Assembly: GCA_015680905.1 (NCBI GenBank)
Contig: CM027379.1
Coordinates: forward strand, 96,275,001 to 96,339,000
Direction: 5' to 3'
Source of the DNA: Coptis chinensis
Lineage: Eukaryota > Streptophyta > Magnoliopsida > Ranunculales > Ranunculaceae
DNA: 64,000 nt
The position numbers were made by a program, and so were the translations under genes. Positions 1 through 10,718 of the stretch are shown in pieces. The notes below the pieces were generated by a model. The model did not search any database. It was not told where the DNA came from and worked only from the letters and a program-made list of their open reading frames with translations. Every line of letters starts with the position of its first letter. Positions within the stretch are counted from its first letter, which is position 1.

Positions 1-488
1 ATGTAATTTACCTCGAATTTTGATATTTTGCTGTGTCCGACAATTCGTATCTGTATCCGACACGGCGTGTCATTGTAACCTAGCAAAAAACTCAAAGGGG
101 ATAATATCTAGCACACATAATCACAACATAATTTCTGCGATGATCCTTTGTGTTACCATTTTGGTAATCGACTTTTTTCCAACTATGTTGCAAACAAACT
201 TTTTGAATTTTAGTTTTAAGTTAGCATGTTGCCAAACCTATTTTTGACTGTTTTACTCGTTTCAAAAGTAGATGTCACACATTCACACACTCATATTGGC
301 ACCAAGGCAACACAGCTGTGAAGATACGAGTACCTCGCTTGATACAGGGGCAGCAGGTTATTAAATAAGTTTATTAAGATCAATTTTAAAGAAAAATAAA
401 CAAGAAAATAAGAGCAAATATAGTTAAAGACATAACGTAGTAGACAGTAGAAAATGTAGACAAAAGCAAAATAGAGAATAGTTCACAC
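1..488 (-). other. SEC6 intron 8, left end not reached
   Basis: The sequence left of the exon-8 donor (GT at 488-487) holds no stretch matching the expected next SEC6 exon, which would continue after ...LVRALR. It is AT-rich and I see nothing else in it. The intron must continue beyond the window. Confidence 0.7.
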
Positions 489-3400
489 CTCAAAGCACGG
501 ACCAAAGTCTGTGGGCTACAAAAAACAAACAAACAAACAATAAAACAGAAAATTAGCAATAGACCTTTGAGTGAATACACTTATACACACATATAATACA
601 CTTGACACATGCATGCATAAAATTAAATGGAACACAAATGAACACATTTACATGCATACAAACAAATAATATAATAGCAGCAATCCAGTTGCTGTGTGCT
701 GAAGGAATTTACACAAACAAATTTTAACATATAATGATGGGCATTCAAACAAACCTGGTTTTGGCATGTGCCCTGGACAATGAAAATAATTTCAAATTTA
801 GAATCCAGATTTTAATTTTGGTATCATTTTCAAAGATTAAAGGAATCCTGCCTGGAAAGTATATCTTACCTAAGACTTACAAGCATAAAAATCTAATAAG
901 AGTGGACTCATTGCTGATCCTACGCTAATGGCTATCTTGCACAGGTATGAGTTGGCAAGAAATCTTTGTAAGAGACATTCGGCAATTTATGGCTAAGGTC
1001 TCCTCCATAACACTAGCTAATAGCTTCTGCTTCACATATGGGAAAGTGGTATGGTCGCATGGGTGTGGCAGCCGGCCTCAAGTTAGTAAATGTATATGCA
1101 ATACATGTGGAAATGTATACCAACAGAGTTAATGACACAAGCTAGTAAACAAAAAGATAATTCTAAATTTACTCAAAATAAAGGTCGGCATTTCATATTG
1201 GGTATACCTTCACATGAAATATTAAGAGTTCCATGAAGATAACTTATTAAGATTGCCCTAACACTATTTGAATTCTGAAAGAATAAAAAAAGATCCCAGA
1301 GGTTCTTAAAAAGAGAAGAAAAAATACCTTTCCTTAGAAAGCTTAAAGAAGTTTGATATATGGCCCCATAATGTCTTTTCAAATGTCTCCCAGGTCTGGT
1401 CTACATCTTCAAAATATTCTCTGTCAAATTTTCGGGTTAGAGTTTCCATCAACACGCGTCACCAACCTAGGTTGAAATCAATCATAATAAGCAGATCTAA
1501 ACCAAAAACAGACAAACTGAACAAATACTTGAAGGGGAAAATAACTAAAACCAGATCATTATGTTAAACCGGAACCTTGCTTAAACTATAGCCTATAAAT
1601 TACATATTTCTTATTTATCAGGAAAATACTATCTGTATCAACCTATCAATAGAGTAAAGTGTACGAGTATGCCACATGAAAAAGGAAAAAGTATGATCCT
1701 ATTAATGCAAGAATTCATTGTGCCGACTGAAAATAAGATCTCCATACCTCAATCCTCCCAACGTAAGTCGATAGTGGAATACTTTGGGTGATTTGGAATG
1801 GATGAAGTCATGGAGACTGGAGAGTACTTGAGCTTAAAACTAGGAGATCGACAAAATTTGGGGAAAGGGAAGGAAGCATTGTTTGATTGTTCAAGGGGCA
1901 TCCGCTTGCTTCACGGTCTTGAGATTATCAGATTTTTTTGCAATAGCGTTAATGCTGTGATGAAATTTTTTCTGTGTTATCTTTGATGGGCATGTCATTG
2001 TAGTAAATCGTAGTTTTTGCAAGAGGACCCATTTCAAAATGTAATATCATTTTTTTTTGGGGGAGAAGAAAAACACAAGGGAGGATGCAGAGTCAATATA
2101 TACAATTGGTCAGAAGACGGAGTAAGGCTGTCAATGAATCGGTTTGGGTGGTCAGATTTTGGAAATTCCATTTCCGAACCGATAAGATAATAGCTCTGTT
2201 GCATGGGTAGGCCCTAATTTCCTCTGTATCGCATACCCGTGTCCGGAGGACACGGGTACGGACACCCGGACAAGCAAAACAGACCCTAATTCTCAGATCT
2301 TGCCGTGTCCAAACCAGACACTCCGTCCCGTACCCATGCAACACAGGATAATAGTGTATCCAAAACCAACCCGAACCGATAATATTATAGTGCATCCGAC
2401 TCCAAAACAAAATTGCCAACAGCAACCAAACATACCCGAACTGAAAACTATGAATTTAATCAAATCTTAGATATATCAATTAATTTCAACCACAAAATTT
2501 ATAAAGCCTATACAAAATTAATATTTTTTTGTTTGAATCGAGGGGGGGGAGGGGAACACGACAACACCAAAGGTGAAGAAACACGAGGGAGGATGCAGAG
2601 GGTCGATATTCTGATTTACAACTGGTCTGAAAACGGAGTAGGGCTGTCAATGAATCGGTTTGGATCAGATTTTGGAAATTCCATTTCCGTAGCGATAAGA
2701 TAATAGTGTATCCAAAACCAACCTGAACCAATAATATTATAGTGCATCCAACTCCAAAACGAATTGATACGGTATATTGCCAAACGCAACCAAACAAACC
2801 TGAACCGAAAACTATGAATTTAATCAAATCTTAGATATATCAATTAATTTCAACCACAATTTGTAAAACCTATACAAAATTAATCATAAATCTTACTAAA
2901 ATGTCATCCTATCAGTTTGGGTTCATATCGGTTAAGTGGATGGCAAATCCGTAACCAAACCAATATCTAATCGAAACTTACAATTGAACCCAACTACTGA
3001 ACCAAAACCAAATTACCAAAAACGGCTTTTTATCGGTTTGGTTAGTTATCAGGTTTTGTCCAAACCAATTAAGAGTCCTAAATGGGAGTATCCAAAATGG
3101 TGGGGACTGCCAATGGCATCATTGAGGTGGGCCCAGCATCCAATAAATTGGCAACAGAGAGGGTGGAGAAACACGAGGTGGCATGCACAGAAAACCAACA
3201 CTGCCTTTTCCCATCTCCATTTGCATCATTTAGAAGGTTGGCTCGCTAATCGGGAGGGCTCACAAATCTAACTTGTAGTGTGTTTTTCCCTACCTTTGTA
3301 CAATTTACCAATGTTGTAGAATCGTAAATTCGTGATTTAAACCGTAGAGGTTAAGAGTCGATTAAATTAAAACTTAAACCGTATCGTAAATCGTAAGATT

Positions 3401-5960
3401 TTTTTCCCCAAATATTTTAGACTTCAAAAAATATATGTATGATTAGAAACTTATACATGAATGAAGTTTATGTGAATTTTTCAATGATTTCCAAATTTAA
3501 TTAAGTAAATAACACAAAATTTGATGACAAATTAATTACATTTAAGCTCATTTTATTAGGACAACAATTTGATGATCAAACTCCTTATATTAGATGTCAC
3601 AATAACCATTAAAAAAAAATGTCACAATATAAGAAAGATGGATTTGTGGCCCTTGGTGCTGAAGATTGAAGTCTAATATTTTAGATATTTCTAAACGTAA
3701 GGATTTGCAAACACACCATGTGCTAGTGGACTTTAGAGTGTGTTTTTTGACTTTTTGGAGAAAGTGTGCACGCCAATTTAGACAACAGTACAACACCATG
3801 TGAGACAATGACTGCCCAAAACTCCAAAAGTATGCCCACAGCCCACGGCCCACAATCACCCACTTTCTTCACGTCTTCCTTCTTCATTCTTCATTCTTCA
3901 GCAATTCAGCCACGCCAAACGCCTCTTCGAGTCTTCATTCTTCAAAGTTCAAAACTTCAAACAACAAAACACTTCAAGTACATAGATTCTTCTCACAAAA
4001 CACCAACCGCATCAAACAACAAAGAAATTAACTTCATCCATGGAGGTTACAGATCTCAAAGACTCAAAGTGATGTGCTGATTTGCTGTAAATAGGTACTG
4101 ATTTTAAACTGTAAGATTTAAGAGTTAACTCACGATTTGCGATTTTTAAACGAATCGCATGCGATTTAGTCCGGTTTGTATAATTTCCGGTTTTACCACC
4201 GAGTCAACTCGATTCCTATGCGGTTCGAGTCAACTCGCGGTTTTGACCGGTTTCTACAACACTGCAATTTACTATATTTTGATAAAGAAAAAACAACCAG
4301 TAGTGGCAGAGCTGCAAACGTACGTCAATGATGTTGACTTCTAATACAAAAGATACTGTTACAAGATTATTATGACAAGTCCATTCAGATTTGTGAAACA
4401 CAAACAAGAAGGTAGGAGCCCGCACAGAGCAATAACAGATGGCTTCAAACTTACTTTAAAATGTGAAAAACCAAAGTAACCAATAGGCTTATGTACTTGA
4501 TTTAAGATGTGAAATACCAAAGTAACCAATAGGTTTATGTACTTGATTTAAGATCTCTAAATACCAAAGCAACCAATAGGCCTATGTACTTGATTTAAGA
4601 TGTGAAATACCAAAGTAACCGATAGGCTTATGTACTTGATTTAAGATGTGCAAGTACCAGATTAACCAATAGGCTACTCAATTTGACTAATGTTATTCTA
4701 TGACATGGGAAGAAAGAACGACTACATATTGTAAACCAGCTGCAAGATATATTTCCAGGTTCTCTGCCTCATTCGTCCATCTAAATGACTTAAATCATGT
4801 CCGTATTTCTTTATTCCATCTAGGGATCAAAATGAATCATGTTGAGGATAAAAAATTCACAAAATTCTTCGAAGGATAACTTAGCAATATCTAAACAATA
4901 ATAGAAAAAAAAAACACTCAACAACAACAATAACAGCACACAGACCTCAGCCTCCCAACTTCTTCCTTATGAGACCCGGCAGCTGCTAATGCAAACCTCC
5001 TCTTTCCATCAAGCGCCGTCAACCTCTACTCAGCATAAGCAAGAAAGACAGCAAAAAAAAACATATAGAACCTTAAAAAAAACCCAAGTCACATCTATAA
5101 TTTTTCTATAGTACAACGGAGGAATAGTTTCCATTTGTAGATAAAAATTCAGTAAGGATACCTCATATGTGTTAATGAGCTCCTTGTCATCACTAAGAGA
5201 CTGGCGTGCTTCTGCTGCTTCCACAGAAATGGACATCATTCCCTCCACATCCTAACATATAATAAAAAGTTAAATAGAAACTAGACAACTTCAATATGAA
5301 TCTCTAGCTTGCAAGAAGTTCATGTATAATAGGATGGCGGGCCTTCGAAATCAAGGTTAAGAGAAAAAAAGATTAACCTTGAGAGTTGTGTTTAGATTGT
5401 TCCTGGCATTGCTAAGGAGCTTTATCTGATCATGGTTTTCTATTAGTGTTTGACATTCTTGGCATAGCCTGATACTCATAGAAAGAAGAATATCAAAACA
5501 CAAATAGCTGTAATTCTACATTCTAAATGTAAGACAATAAGGCATACTTTTCAATGGAAAGAAAGTTCTCGCGGAGATGGTTTATTGCATTCTGAGATAA
5601 CGAAAGTGCTTCAAGGCCAGCTTGTGCTTTTTCAACCTGTATGGACATTATTACACATTCAATAGCAAGTGAGAATGCGAGTACCAGAAATAATTTGTAA
5701 ATATAAGATGGTACCTGCTCCGCAACCACTGTACTGAGTTGTGCATCGTTTGCCTGACAATATAAACGGGTAAATAAATAAATAAATACATACAAGTAAA
5801 TAATGAGAGAAAATTAAACAATTGTACGTACCTGTTGTCGGGAAATATAGTCAGACTTAATTGAAGAAATGGATGATAAGAGTTCAGGAAGTGGCAATAG
5901 CTTTGCAACTTCTCGAACTGCAGCTTCTTTTGCTTCTATTCCGAGATCTTCGACCATCAT
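489..5960 (-). CDS. SEC6: Exocyst complex subunit SEC6, N-terminal part (8 exons, gene runs off the left edge)
   Basis: Exons in transcript order are 5960-5832, 5753-5715, 5636-5548, 5468-5378, 5251-5162, 5025-4946, 1420-1328 and 515-489. Every intron is GT-AG and the phases join. The spliced 638 nt give 212 codons with no stop. The start MMVEDLGIEAKEAAVREVAK and the later stretches VEAAEARQSLSDDKE, HKEEVGRLR and SPQTLVRALR match plant SEC6 as I know it. SEC6 is a core subunit of the exocyst, the octameric complex that tethers secretory vesicles to the plasma membrane; this part is the helical N-terminus. Plant SEC6 has about 750 residues, so roughly 70% lies beyond position 1. The first in-frame ATG pair (5960, 5957) is taken as the start. 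Intron 6 (4945-1421) is swollen to 3.5 kb by inserted repeats. Clean frames and splice sites suggest a working gene. Confidence 0.93.
516..1327 (-). other. SEC6 intron 7
   Basis: An 812-nt GT-AG intron between exons 7 and 8. It is AT-rich. No coding segment, terminal inverted repeat or tandem repeat was recognised in it. Confidence 0.8.
2050..2885. repeat. Diverged tandem duplication in SEC6 intron 6
   Basis: Copy 1 (about 2050-2525) and copy 2 (about 2540-2885) share blocks in the same order: a G-rich start, AGGGAGGATGCAGAG, a GGCTGTCAATGAATCGGTTT block (2125 and 2642), GATAAGATAATAG (2181 and 2694), and a closing AATTAATTTCAACCACAA block. Copy 1 is longer because it carries the MITE at 2194-2346. 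A third fragment resembling the AGGATGCAGAG part lies near 3165-3190. The GGCTGTCAAT and CGGTTTGG words are typical of non-autonomous hAT ends, so the unit may itself be a damaged hAT derivative. No flanking target duplication was found for it. Confidence 0.75.
2194..2346. mobile_element. 153-bp hAT-type MITE with 8-bp target duplication
   Basis: The left end CTCTGTTGCATGGGTA is matched, with one mismatch, by the reverse complement of the right end, CTGTGTTGCATGGGTA. The 8-bp target duplication is GATAATAG at 2186-2193 and 2347-2354. The sister copy of the surrounding tandem repeat keeps the uninterrupted site (GATAATAG once, 2699-2706), which proves the limits. The interior holds a near-palindrome, ACCCGTGTCC-GGA-GGACACGGGT, around 2236-2260. 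There is no coding capacity. An 8-bp duplication with TIRs of this length points to the hAT superfamily. Confidence 0.93.
3309..4264. mobile_element. 956-bp non-autonomous hAT-type element in SEC6 intron 6
   Basis: The left terminus CAATGTTGTAGAA is matched, with one mismatch, by the reverse complement of the right terminus, CAGTGTTGTAGAA. The identical 8-bp duplication CAATTTAC flanks it at 3301-3308 and 4265-4272. Subterminal regions are rich in CGTAAATCG and GGTTCGAGTC-like words. The middle (about 3850-4070) is a C/T-rich stretch resembling a plant 5' leader, followed by a short open frame, possibly a relic of the transposase gene's 5' end. No transposase domain is seen. Confidence 0.92.
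4461..4682. repeat. 46-bp minisatellite, about 4.7 copies
   Basis: Units begin at 4461, 4507, 4553, 4599 and 4645 (last one partial). The unit contains ACCAAAGTAACCAATAGGCT followed by TATGTACTTGATTTAAG. Copies differ at a few positions each. It lies in SEC6 intron 6, about 260 bp upstream of exon 6 on the plus axis. Confidence 0.95.
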
Positions 5961-6165
5961 TTTTATTTTGTATCAAAACTCACTACTACACATTAATCAA
6001 ACAAACAAACAAACACTAGTACTAGTCAATAAATTACCAAAGTGAAAAAGTAAGATCTAATTGAAATAATTTACCTGAGGAAATAAAAAGCCAATTTGAT
6101 CTCTAAAAGATAGTTTTGAGTATTGAGACTATAATATGAAATATAATTTTCTAATGAGGAGGAGT
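5961..6165 (-). promoter_or_regulatory. SEC6 5' leader, possibly with a leader intron
   Basis: This is the sequence immediately upstream of the SEC6 start codons. Read on the minus strand, a CTCAG|GTAAAT donor lies near 6076 and a TGTGTAG acceptor-like site near 5985, so a short 5'-UTR intron is possible. The 33-bp segment 6095-6127 occurs again at 10664-10696, beyond the tandem-repeat block, so the original promoter may lie to the right of 10.7 kb. No clear TATA box was identified. Confidence 0.4.
6095..6127. repeat. 33-bp direct repeat, SEC6-proximal copy
   Basis: Identical to 10664-10696 over 33 bp. Both copies are followed, after spacers of different length, by AATGAGGAGG (about 6152 and 10702). 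The two copies bracket the whole 4.5-kb tandem-repeat block. Confidence 0.9.
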
Positions 6166-6189
6166 TTGAGTGTATTTCCAATTGGCATT

Positions 6190-6720
6190 TGTAAAAGGTA
6201 ATTTCCTATTATGAATCAAACACTTTTAGTGTTCCATTCTTATATATTTGATCAAATAAAAAAATAGGTAATTTGTAAAATTCCTTATTACAAATCATAC
6301 AATTTTAGTGTCATGATAAAACACCTAATTTATTTCAAATATATTCTTAACACTACCTCAAAACATAGTTAAAAACAATTATACAAAAATAACATCACAA
6401 AATATATAATAAAAATGAAAAAAAAATACAAAGCAATAATGAAAATATTTTTAAAAATTGCTAAAAAATAGGTGATTTGTAAAAGTAATTTTCTATTACT
6501 TAATCAAACACTTTTAGTGTTCCAATTCTTATATATTTTATCAAATAAAAAAAATTGCTAAAAATATGTAATTTGTATAAACTAATTCCTTACTACAAAT
6601 CATATACAATTTTAGTGTCATGATAAAACACCGATTTATTTCAATATATCCTTAACATGGCCTCAAAACATAGTTAAAAACAATTATACAAAAAATAACA
6701 TCACAAAATATATAATAGAA
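6190..6720. repeat. Tandem duplication, period about 288 bp
   Basis: The word CACTTTTAGTGTTCC at 6221 returns at 6509. The following order of motifs (TTTAGTGTCATGATAAAACACC, then a block ending in ACATCACAAAATATATAATA) is repeated with small gaps. It is very AT-rich and non-coding. A run of 32 A residues follows at 6725-6756. Confidence 0.85.
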
Positions 6721-6722
6721 AA

Positions 6723-6724
<2 letters not shown>

Positions 6725-6756
<32 letters not shown>
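6725..6756. repeat. Poly(A) tract, 32 nt
   Basis: An uninterrupted A run between the 288-bp duplication and the start of the 55-bp array. Confidence 0.95.
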
Positions 6757-6757
<1 letters not shown>

Positions 6758-6784
6758 GCAAAATGACAAATATTTTAAAATATA

Positions 6785-7690
6785 TATAATCTTGAATGAA
6801 ACTAACGTGCTAATGGGGAACCAAAACCTGGATGCAAATGTATCGAACTAACCTCAAATAGTATTTAACGGAAAATCATGCAAAAATGCAAACATTAAAC
6901 TAATCTTAAAAAGTAATTAATAGAAAATTGGAATATATATGGATACAACTGTATTAAACTAACCTCAAAGAATAATTAACGAAAATCAAAAAACTTGGAT
7001 GCAAATACATCAAACTAACATAAAAAAATAATTGTCGGCTGCATTGAGCTAACCCTCAAAGATTAAATTAATAGAAAATCAAACTCCATGCAATTGCATT
7101 GAATTAACATCAAAGAAAAAATTAATTATTAATTGGAAACATGATGCAAATGTGGAACTAATATTAAAAAATAATTAATGGGAAATCGAAACCGGATGGA
7201 ACTACAGACCAACTAATCTCAAAAATAAACCGGATGCAAATGCATTGAACTAACCTCAAGAAATAATTAATGGTAAATAGGAAACTGGATGCAAATTCAT
7301 TGAACTAATCTCAAACAATAATTAATGAGAAATCGGAAACTAGATGCAAATGTAACTTTATCAAATAATAAACGAAAATCGAACCGGATGCAAATGCATT
7401 AAACTAATCTCAAATAATTAATGGGAAATCGAACCTGGATGCAAAATGTATTGAACCGACCTCAAAGAATAATTAATGGGGAATTGGAAATTAGATTAAA
7501 TGTATTGAACTAATCAAAAGAATAATTAACAAGAAATCGAAAACCTGGATGCAAATTCTTGATTGAACCATCTCAAAAATAAATAACGGAATTGGAAATT
7601 GGATGCAAATCAGATTGAACTAACCTCAAAATATAAATAACTAAAAATCGTGAAACCGGATGCAAATACATTAAACTAACCTCAAAACAT
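6785..7690. repeat. Degenerate satellite-like array, block 1 (about 55-bp monomer)
   Basis: Recurring monomer of about 54-56 bp with the core words GAACTAACCTCAAAGAATAA, TTAATGGGAAATCGAAA and GGATGCAAATGCATT. About 16 copies with substitutions and small indels. It is non-coding and contains the near-palindrome ATGCAAATGCAT in many monomers. The copies are too diverged to be a young satellite. Confidence 0.85.
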
Positions 7691-8224
7691 AGTTGGGTTA
7701 TATATTGTGGGAATGTCTCGGTAAGTATAATTTTGCATTTAAAATGATGTTTATCTTATCTCTTCCCGTATGATTGGGAACTCTTTGCTATTCAAGTAGC
7801 TACAATATATATGAACTTCACCTTATTAGGCAATCTCAAAAAAACTTCAATCAAACTTCTATTATTAAACAACAAAATGAAGTTGAAGGGTTTTATTAAA
7901 GGTACATGAGTTATTTTTTTTTAATGGAGAATAAGGTTTTCACGTTATAAGAAATTTGGTTGAGTGATCAATATAATATTAATATATAAAAGTTTTGTAT
8001 ATTTACAAATATTTTTCAAAATAATTAATATAACAACACCCGCTCAGATAATCTTTGAAGATTCTACATAGTAAGTCATGCATAATTTAAAATAATAATT
8101 AATGGAAATCGAAACCTGGTAATCTTCAATGATCACACATAGTAAATCAAACATAATTGACTTTTTATGTCATGTTTGCAAAAGACACTACTTGGATCAA
8201 GAGAAGTTGGTATTATACACCACA
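7691..8224. other. Spacer unit 1 between satellite-like blocks
   Basis: Non-monomer sequence containing TTTTGCATTTAAAATGATG, CTATTCAAGTAGCT, ACTTCAATCAAACTTCTATT and ACACCCGCTCA. The same words in the same order recur at 9691-10025, so array plus spacer forms a higher-order unit present twice. No coding content was seen. Confidence 0.8.
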
Positions 8225-9690
8225 TTGGATAATTAAAAGGAAATCGGAATTGAAATTGATTCAAATGCATAACCGAAAGCTCAAAGAGTAATTAACGGAA
8301 AATTGGAAACTTTATGCAAATGCAATAAACTAAACTAAAAAGTAATTAACTAGAAATTGAAAAACTCAGGTGCAATTGCATTAAACTAACGTCGATAATA
8401 ACTAAAGGGAAATTAGAAATTGTATACAAATCCTTGAAAAATATTTAATGGGAAATCGAAACGGTATGCAAATACATCAAACAAACCTCCTCGATAATAA
8501 TTAATAGGCCGAAATCGAAACAATTACATTGAACTAAACTCAAAAAATAATTAACATAAAATAAAAAAAACCGAATGCAAAACCTCATAGAATAATTGGT
8601 GGGAAATCGAAACTAAATGCAAATGCATTGAAATAATCTCAAAAATAATTAACGGAAATCGAAAACCGGATATAATTGCATCGGACTAACTTCAAAGCAT
8701 AAATAATCGAGACTAGATGCATATGTATTGAACTAACCTTTAAAGAGTTATTAACGGAAAATCGAAAACTAGATCCAAATGCAATGAACTAATCTCAAAG
8801 ACTAATTAACTAAACATTGAAAAATGGATGAAACTACTACCAACTAACCTAAATGAATAATTATCGAAATTATAAATGTGATGTAACCGCATTGAACTAA
8901 CCTCAAAAATAATTAACGGAAATCGAAAAACTTGATACAAATGTATTGAACTAACCTCAAAGAACAATTAACATAAATTCGAAATTGGATGCAAATTGCA
9001 TTGAACTAACCTCAAAGAATAATTAACAAAAACCAAAAACTAGATGCAATTGCATTAAACTAAAATAAGATATAAACTAATGGGAAATTGAAATTGGATG
9101 CAAATGCATTGAAATATCCTCAAAAATAGTTAACTCAAAAATCGAAAGTCGAATGTAATCGCATCATTTAAAAAGCATAAATGTCGGTTTTTAGCCTTCT
9201 CATATGAGTAATTACAAGTAATTAGAAACCCAAAATGAAAGTGAGTTTAAAAACAAACTCTTACATGTATGCAAACTATATAGAAATTGTAAACTATCGA
9301 ACTAACCTAGAAAAACAATTAACAGAAATCAGAAATTGGATGCATTGTATTGAACTAACCTCAAAGAGTAATTAATTAGATATTAGAACCTCGGATGCAA
9401 ATTCAATAAACTAATCTCAAATACTAATTAACTAAACATAAAAAAATTTGGATGCAACTGTTTAACCTTAATGAATAAAATAACGGATATCATAAAATGG
9501 ATGCAATTGCAAAACTAACCTTAAATAATAATTTGATGGGAAATCGAAACTTGATGCAACCGCATTGAACTAACCTCAAAGAATAATTAATGAGAATTTG
9601 GAAACCGGATGCAACGTACTACATTAAACTAACCTCAAAGAATAATTAATGAAAAATCATAAACTTGATGCAAATGCATTCAACTAATAA
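8225..9690. repeat. Degenerate satellite-like array, block 2
   Basis: The same 54-56-bp monomer family as block 1, roughly 26 copies. Some monomers are well kept (about 8895-9060) and others badly eroded (about 9160-9290 is mostly non-monomer). Same strand orientation as block 1. Confidence 0.85.
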
Positions 9691-10025
9691 CCCTAAAATA
9701 TATTTGTATTATATGTAAATATAGTTTTGCATTTTAAGTAATGTTTATCATACTTCTTTTATTGTGATTGGGAATGCCTTGCTATTCAAGTAGCTTAAAT
9801 ATTATCTTCACCAAATTGGACATTCTCAAAAACTTCAATCAAACTTCTATTGTTAAAACTAACAATGAAAAGAAGTCGATGAGTTTTATCAAAGTTTGAT
9901 GCTTCCTTTTATATGGTGCAAGAAATTTAATTGAGTAATTAATATAATTTTCATATCTCATAGCTATGCATAGTTGCTAATATTTTTAGAATAATTTAAT
10001 ATAACGGCACCCGCTCATATTAAAT
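9691..10025. other. Spacer unit 2, copy of 7691-8050
   Basis: Homologous to the first spacer: TTTTGCATTTTAAGTAATG, CTATTCAAGTAGCT, ACTTCAATCAAACTTCTATT and CACCCGCTCAT in the same order. It closes the second higher-order unit. Confidence 0.8.
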
Positions 10026-10099
10026 CTTTTCAAGTGAGAGTGGTGTATTCTTTGAGGATATGGAAACAATCAATCTATTTTAGTAATTTGTACACATTA

Positions 10100-10600
10100 G
10101 TACGTAAAAATTGATTTACCATTAAATCACCATAAATCTAATAAAACTATTATACAAGCTAGATCGAGTTTAAGATAATTCTATTTGAAAATTACGGATT
10201 AATATCCTAAACCACAAAGTGAAGAGGCTATCTCAATTTGATCCCTTAGTTTCCAAGTACTTATACACCATAATCATTTGCCGGGCTATCTCAATTTGAT
10301 CCCTTAGTTTCCAAGTACTTATGCACCATAATCACTGCTCATTAACATATTTCGGTTTATTTTCAATAAAAATATATTTTGATTCAAAAATTTGTCCTAA
10401 ATCACCATAAATCTAAAAACACTATTATACAAGATCGAAAGATAATTTTATTTGAAAATTATGGATTAATATCCTAAACCATAAAGTGAAGATGCTATCT
10501 CAATTTGATCTCTTAATTTCTAAGTTTAATCGCCGCCATTAACATATTTTGATTTATTTTCAATAAAAATATATTCGATTCAAAAATTTGTGTGAGACAT
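10100..10600. repeat. Two-level local duplications
   Basis: A long unit (about 10122-10385) beginning AAATCACCATAAATCTAA is repeated, diverged, from 10390 to 10600. Inside the first copy, a 57-bp segment starting GGCTATCTCAATTTGATCCC (10229) is repeated immediately (10286), almost perfectly. Non-coding. Confidence 0.85.
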
Positions 10601-10663
10601 TTTATAAAGCCTTTTCAAAGACACAAAATATTTAATAGATCCGAATTATGCCCCAAAATCTAG

Positions 10664-10696
10664 TTTGATCTCTAAAAGATAGTTTTGAGTATTGAG
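10664..10696. repeat. 33-bp direct repeat, distal copy
   Basis: Second copy of the SEC6-leader segment found at 6095-6127, identical over 33 bp. The probable hAT-type element inserted 22 bp further right. Confidence 0.9.
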
Positions 10697-10718
10697 GAAA
10701 GAATGAGGAGGATGTTGG

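Noticed and set aside
20-4425. Many short frames within SEC6 introns (for example 20-247, 734-928, 2413-2827, 3766-4080)
   Set aside because: They lie in introns or transposons, overlap each other on both strands, and show no family resemblance.
4461-9690. Regularly spaced short repeats that might suggest a CRISPR array
   Set aside because: The repeats are head-to-tail with no unique spacers between them, diverged, and lie beside a plant gene. They are minisatellite and satellite-like arrays.
6128-10663. The tandem-repeat block as a Helitron carrying a minisatellite
   Set aside because: I could not find a TC start, a CTRR end with a hairpin, or an A|T insertion dinucleotide at plausible edges.
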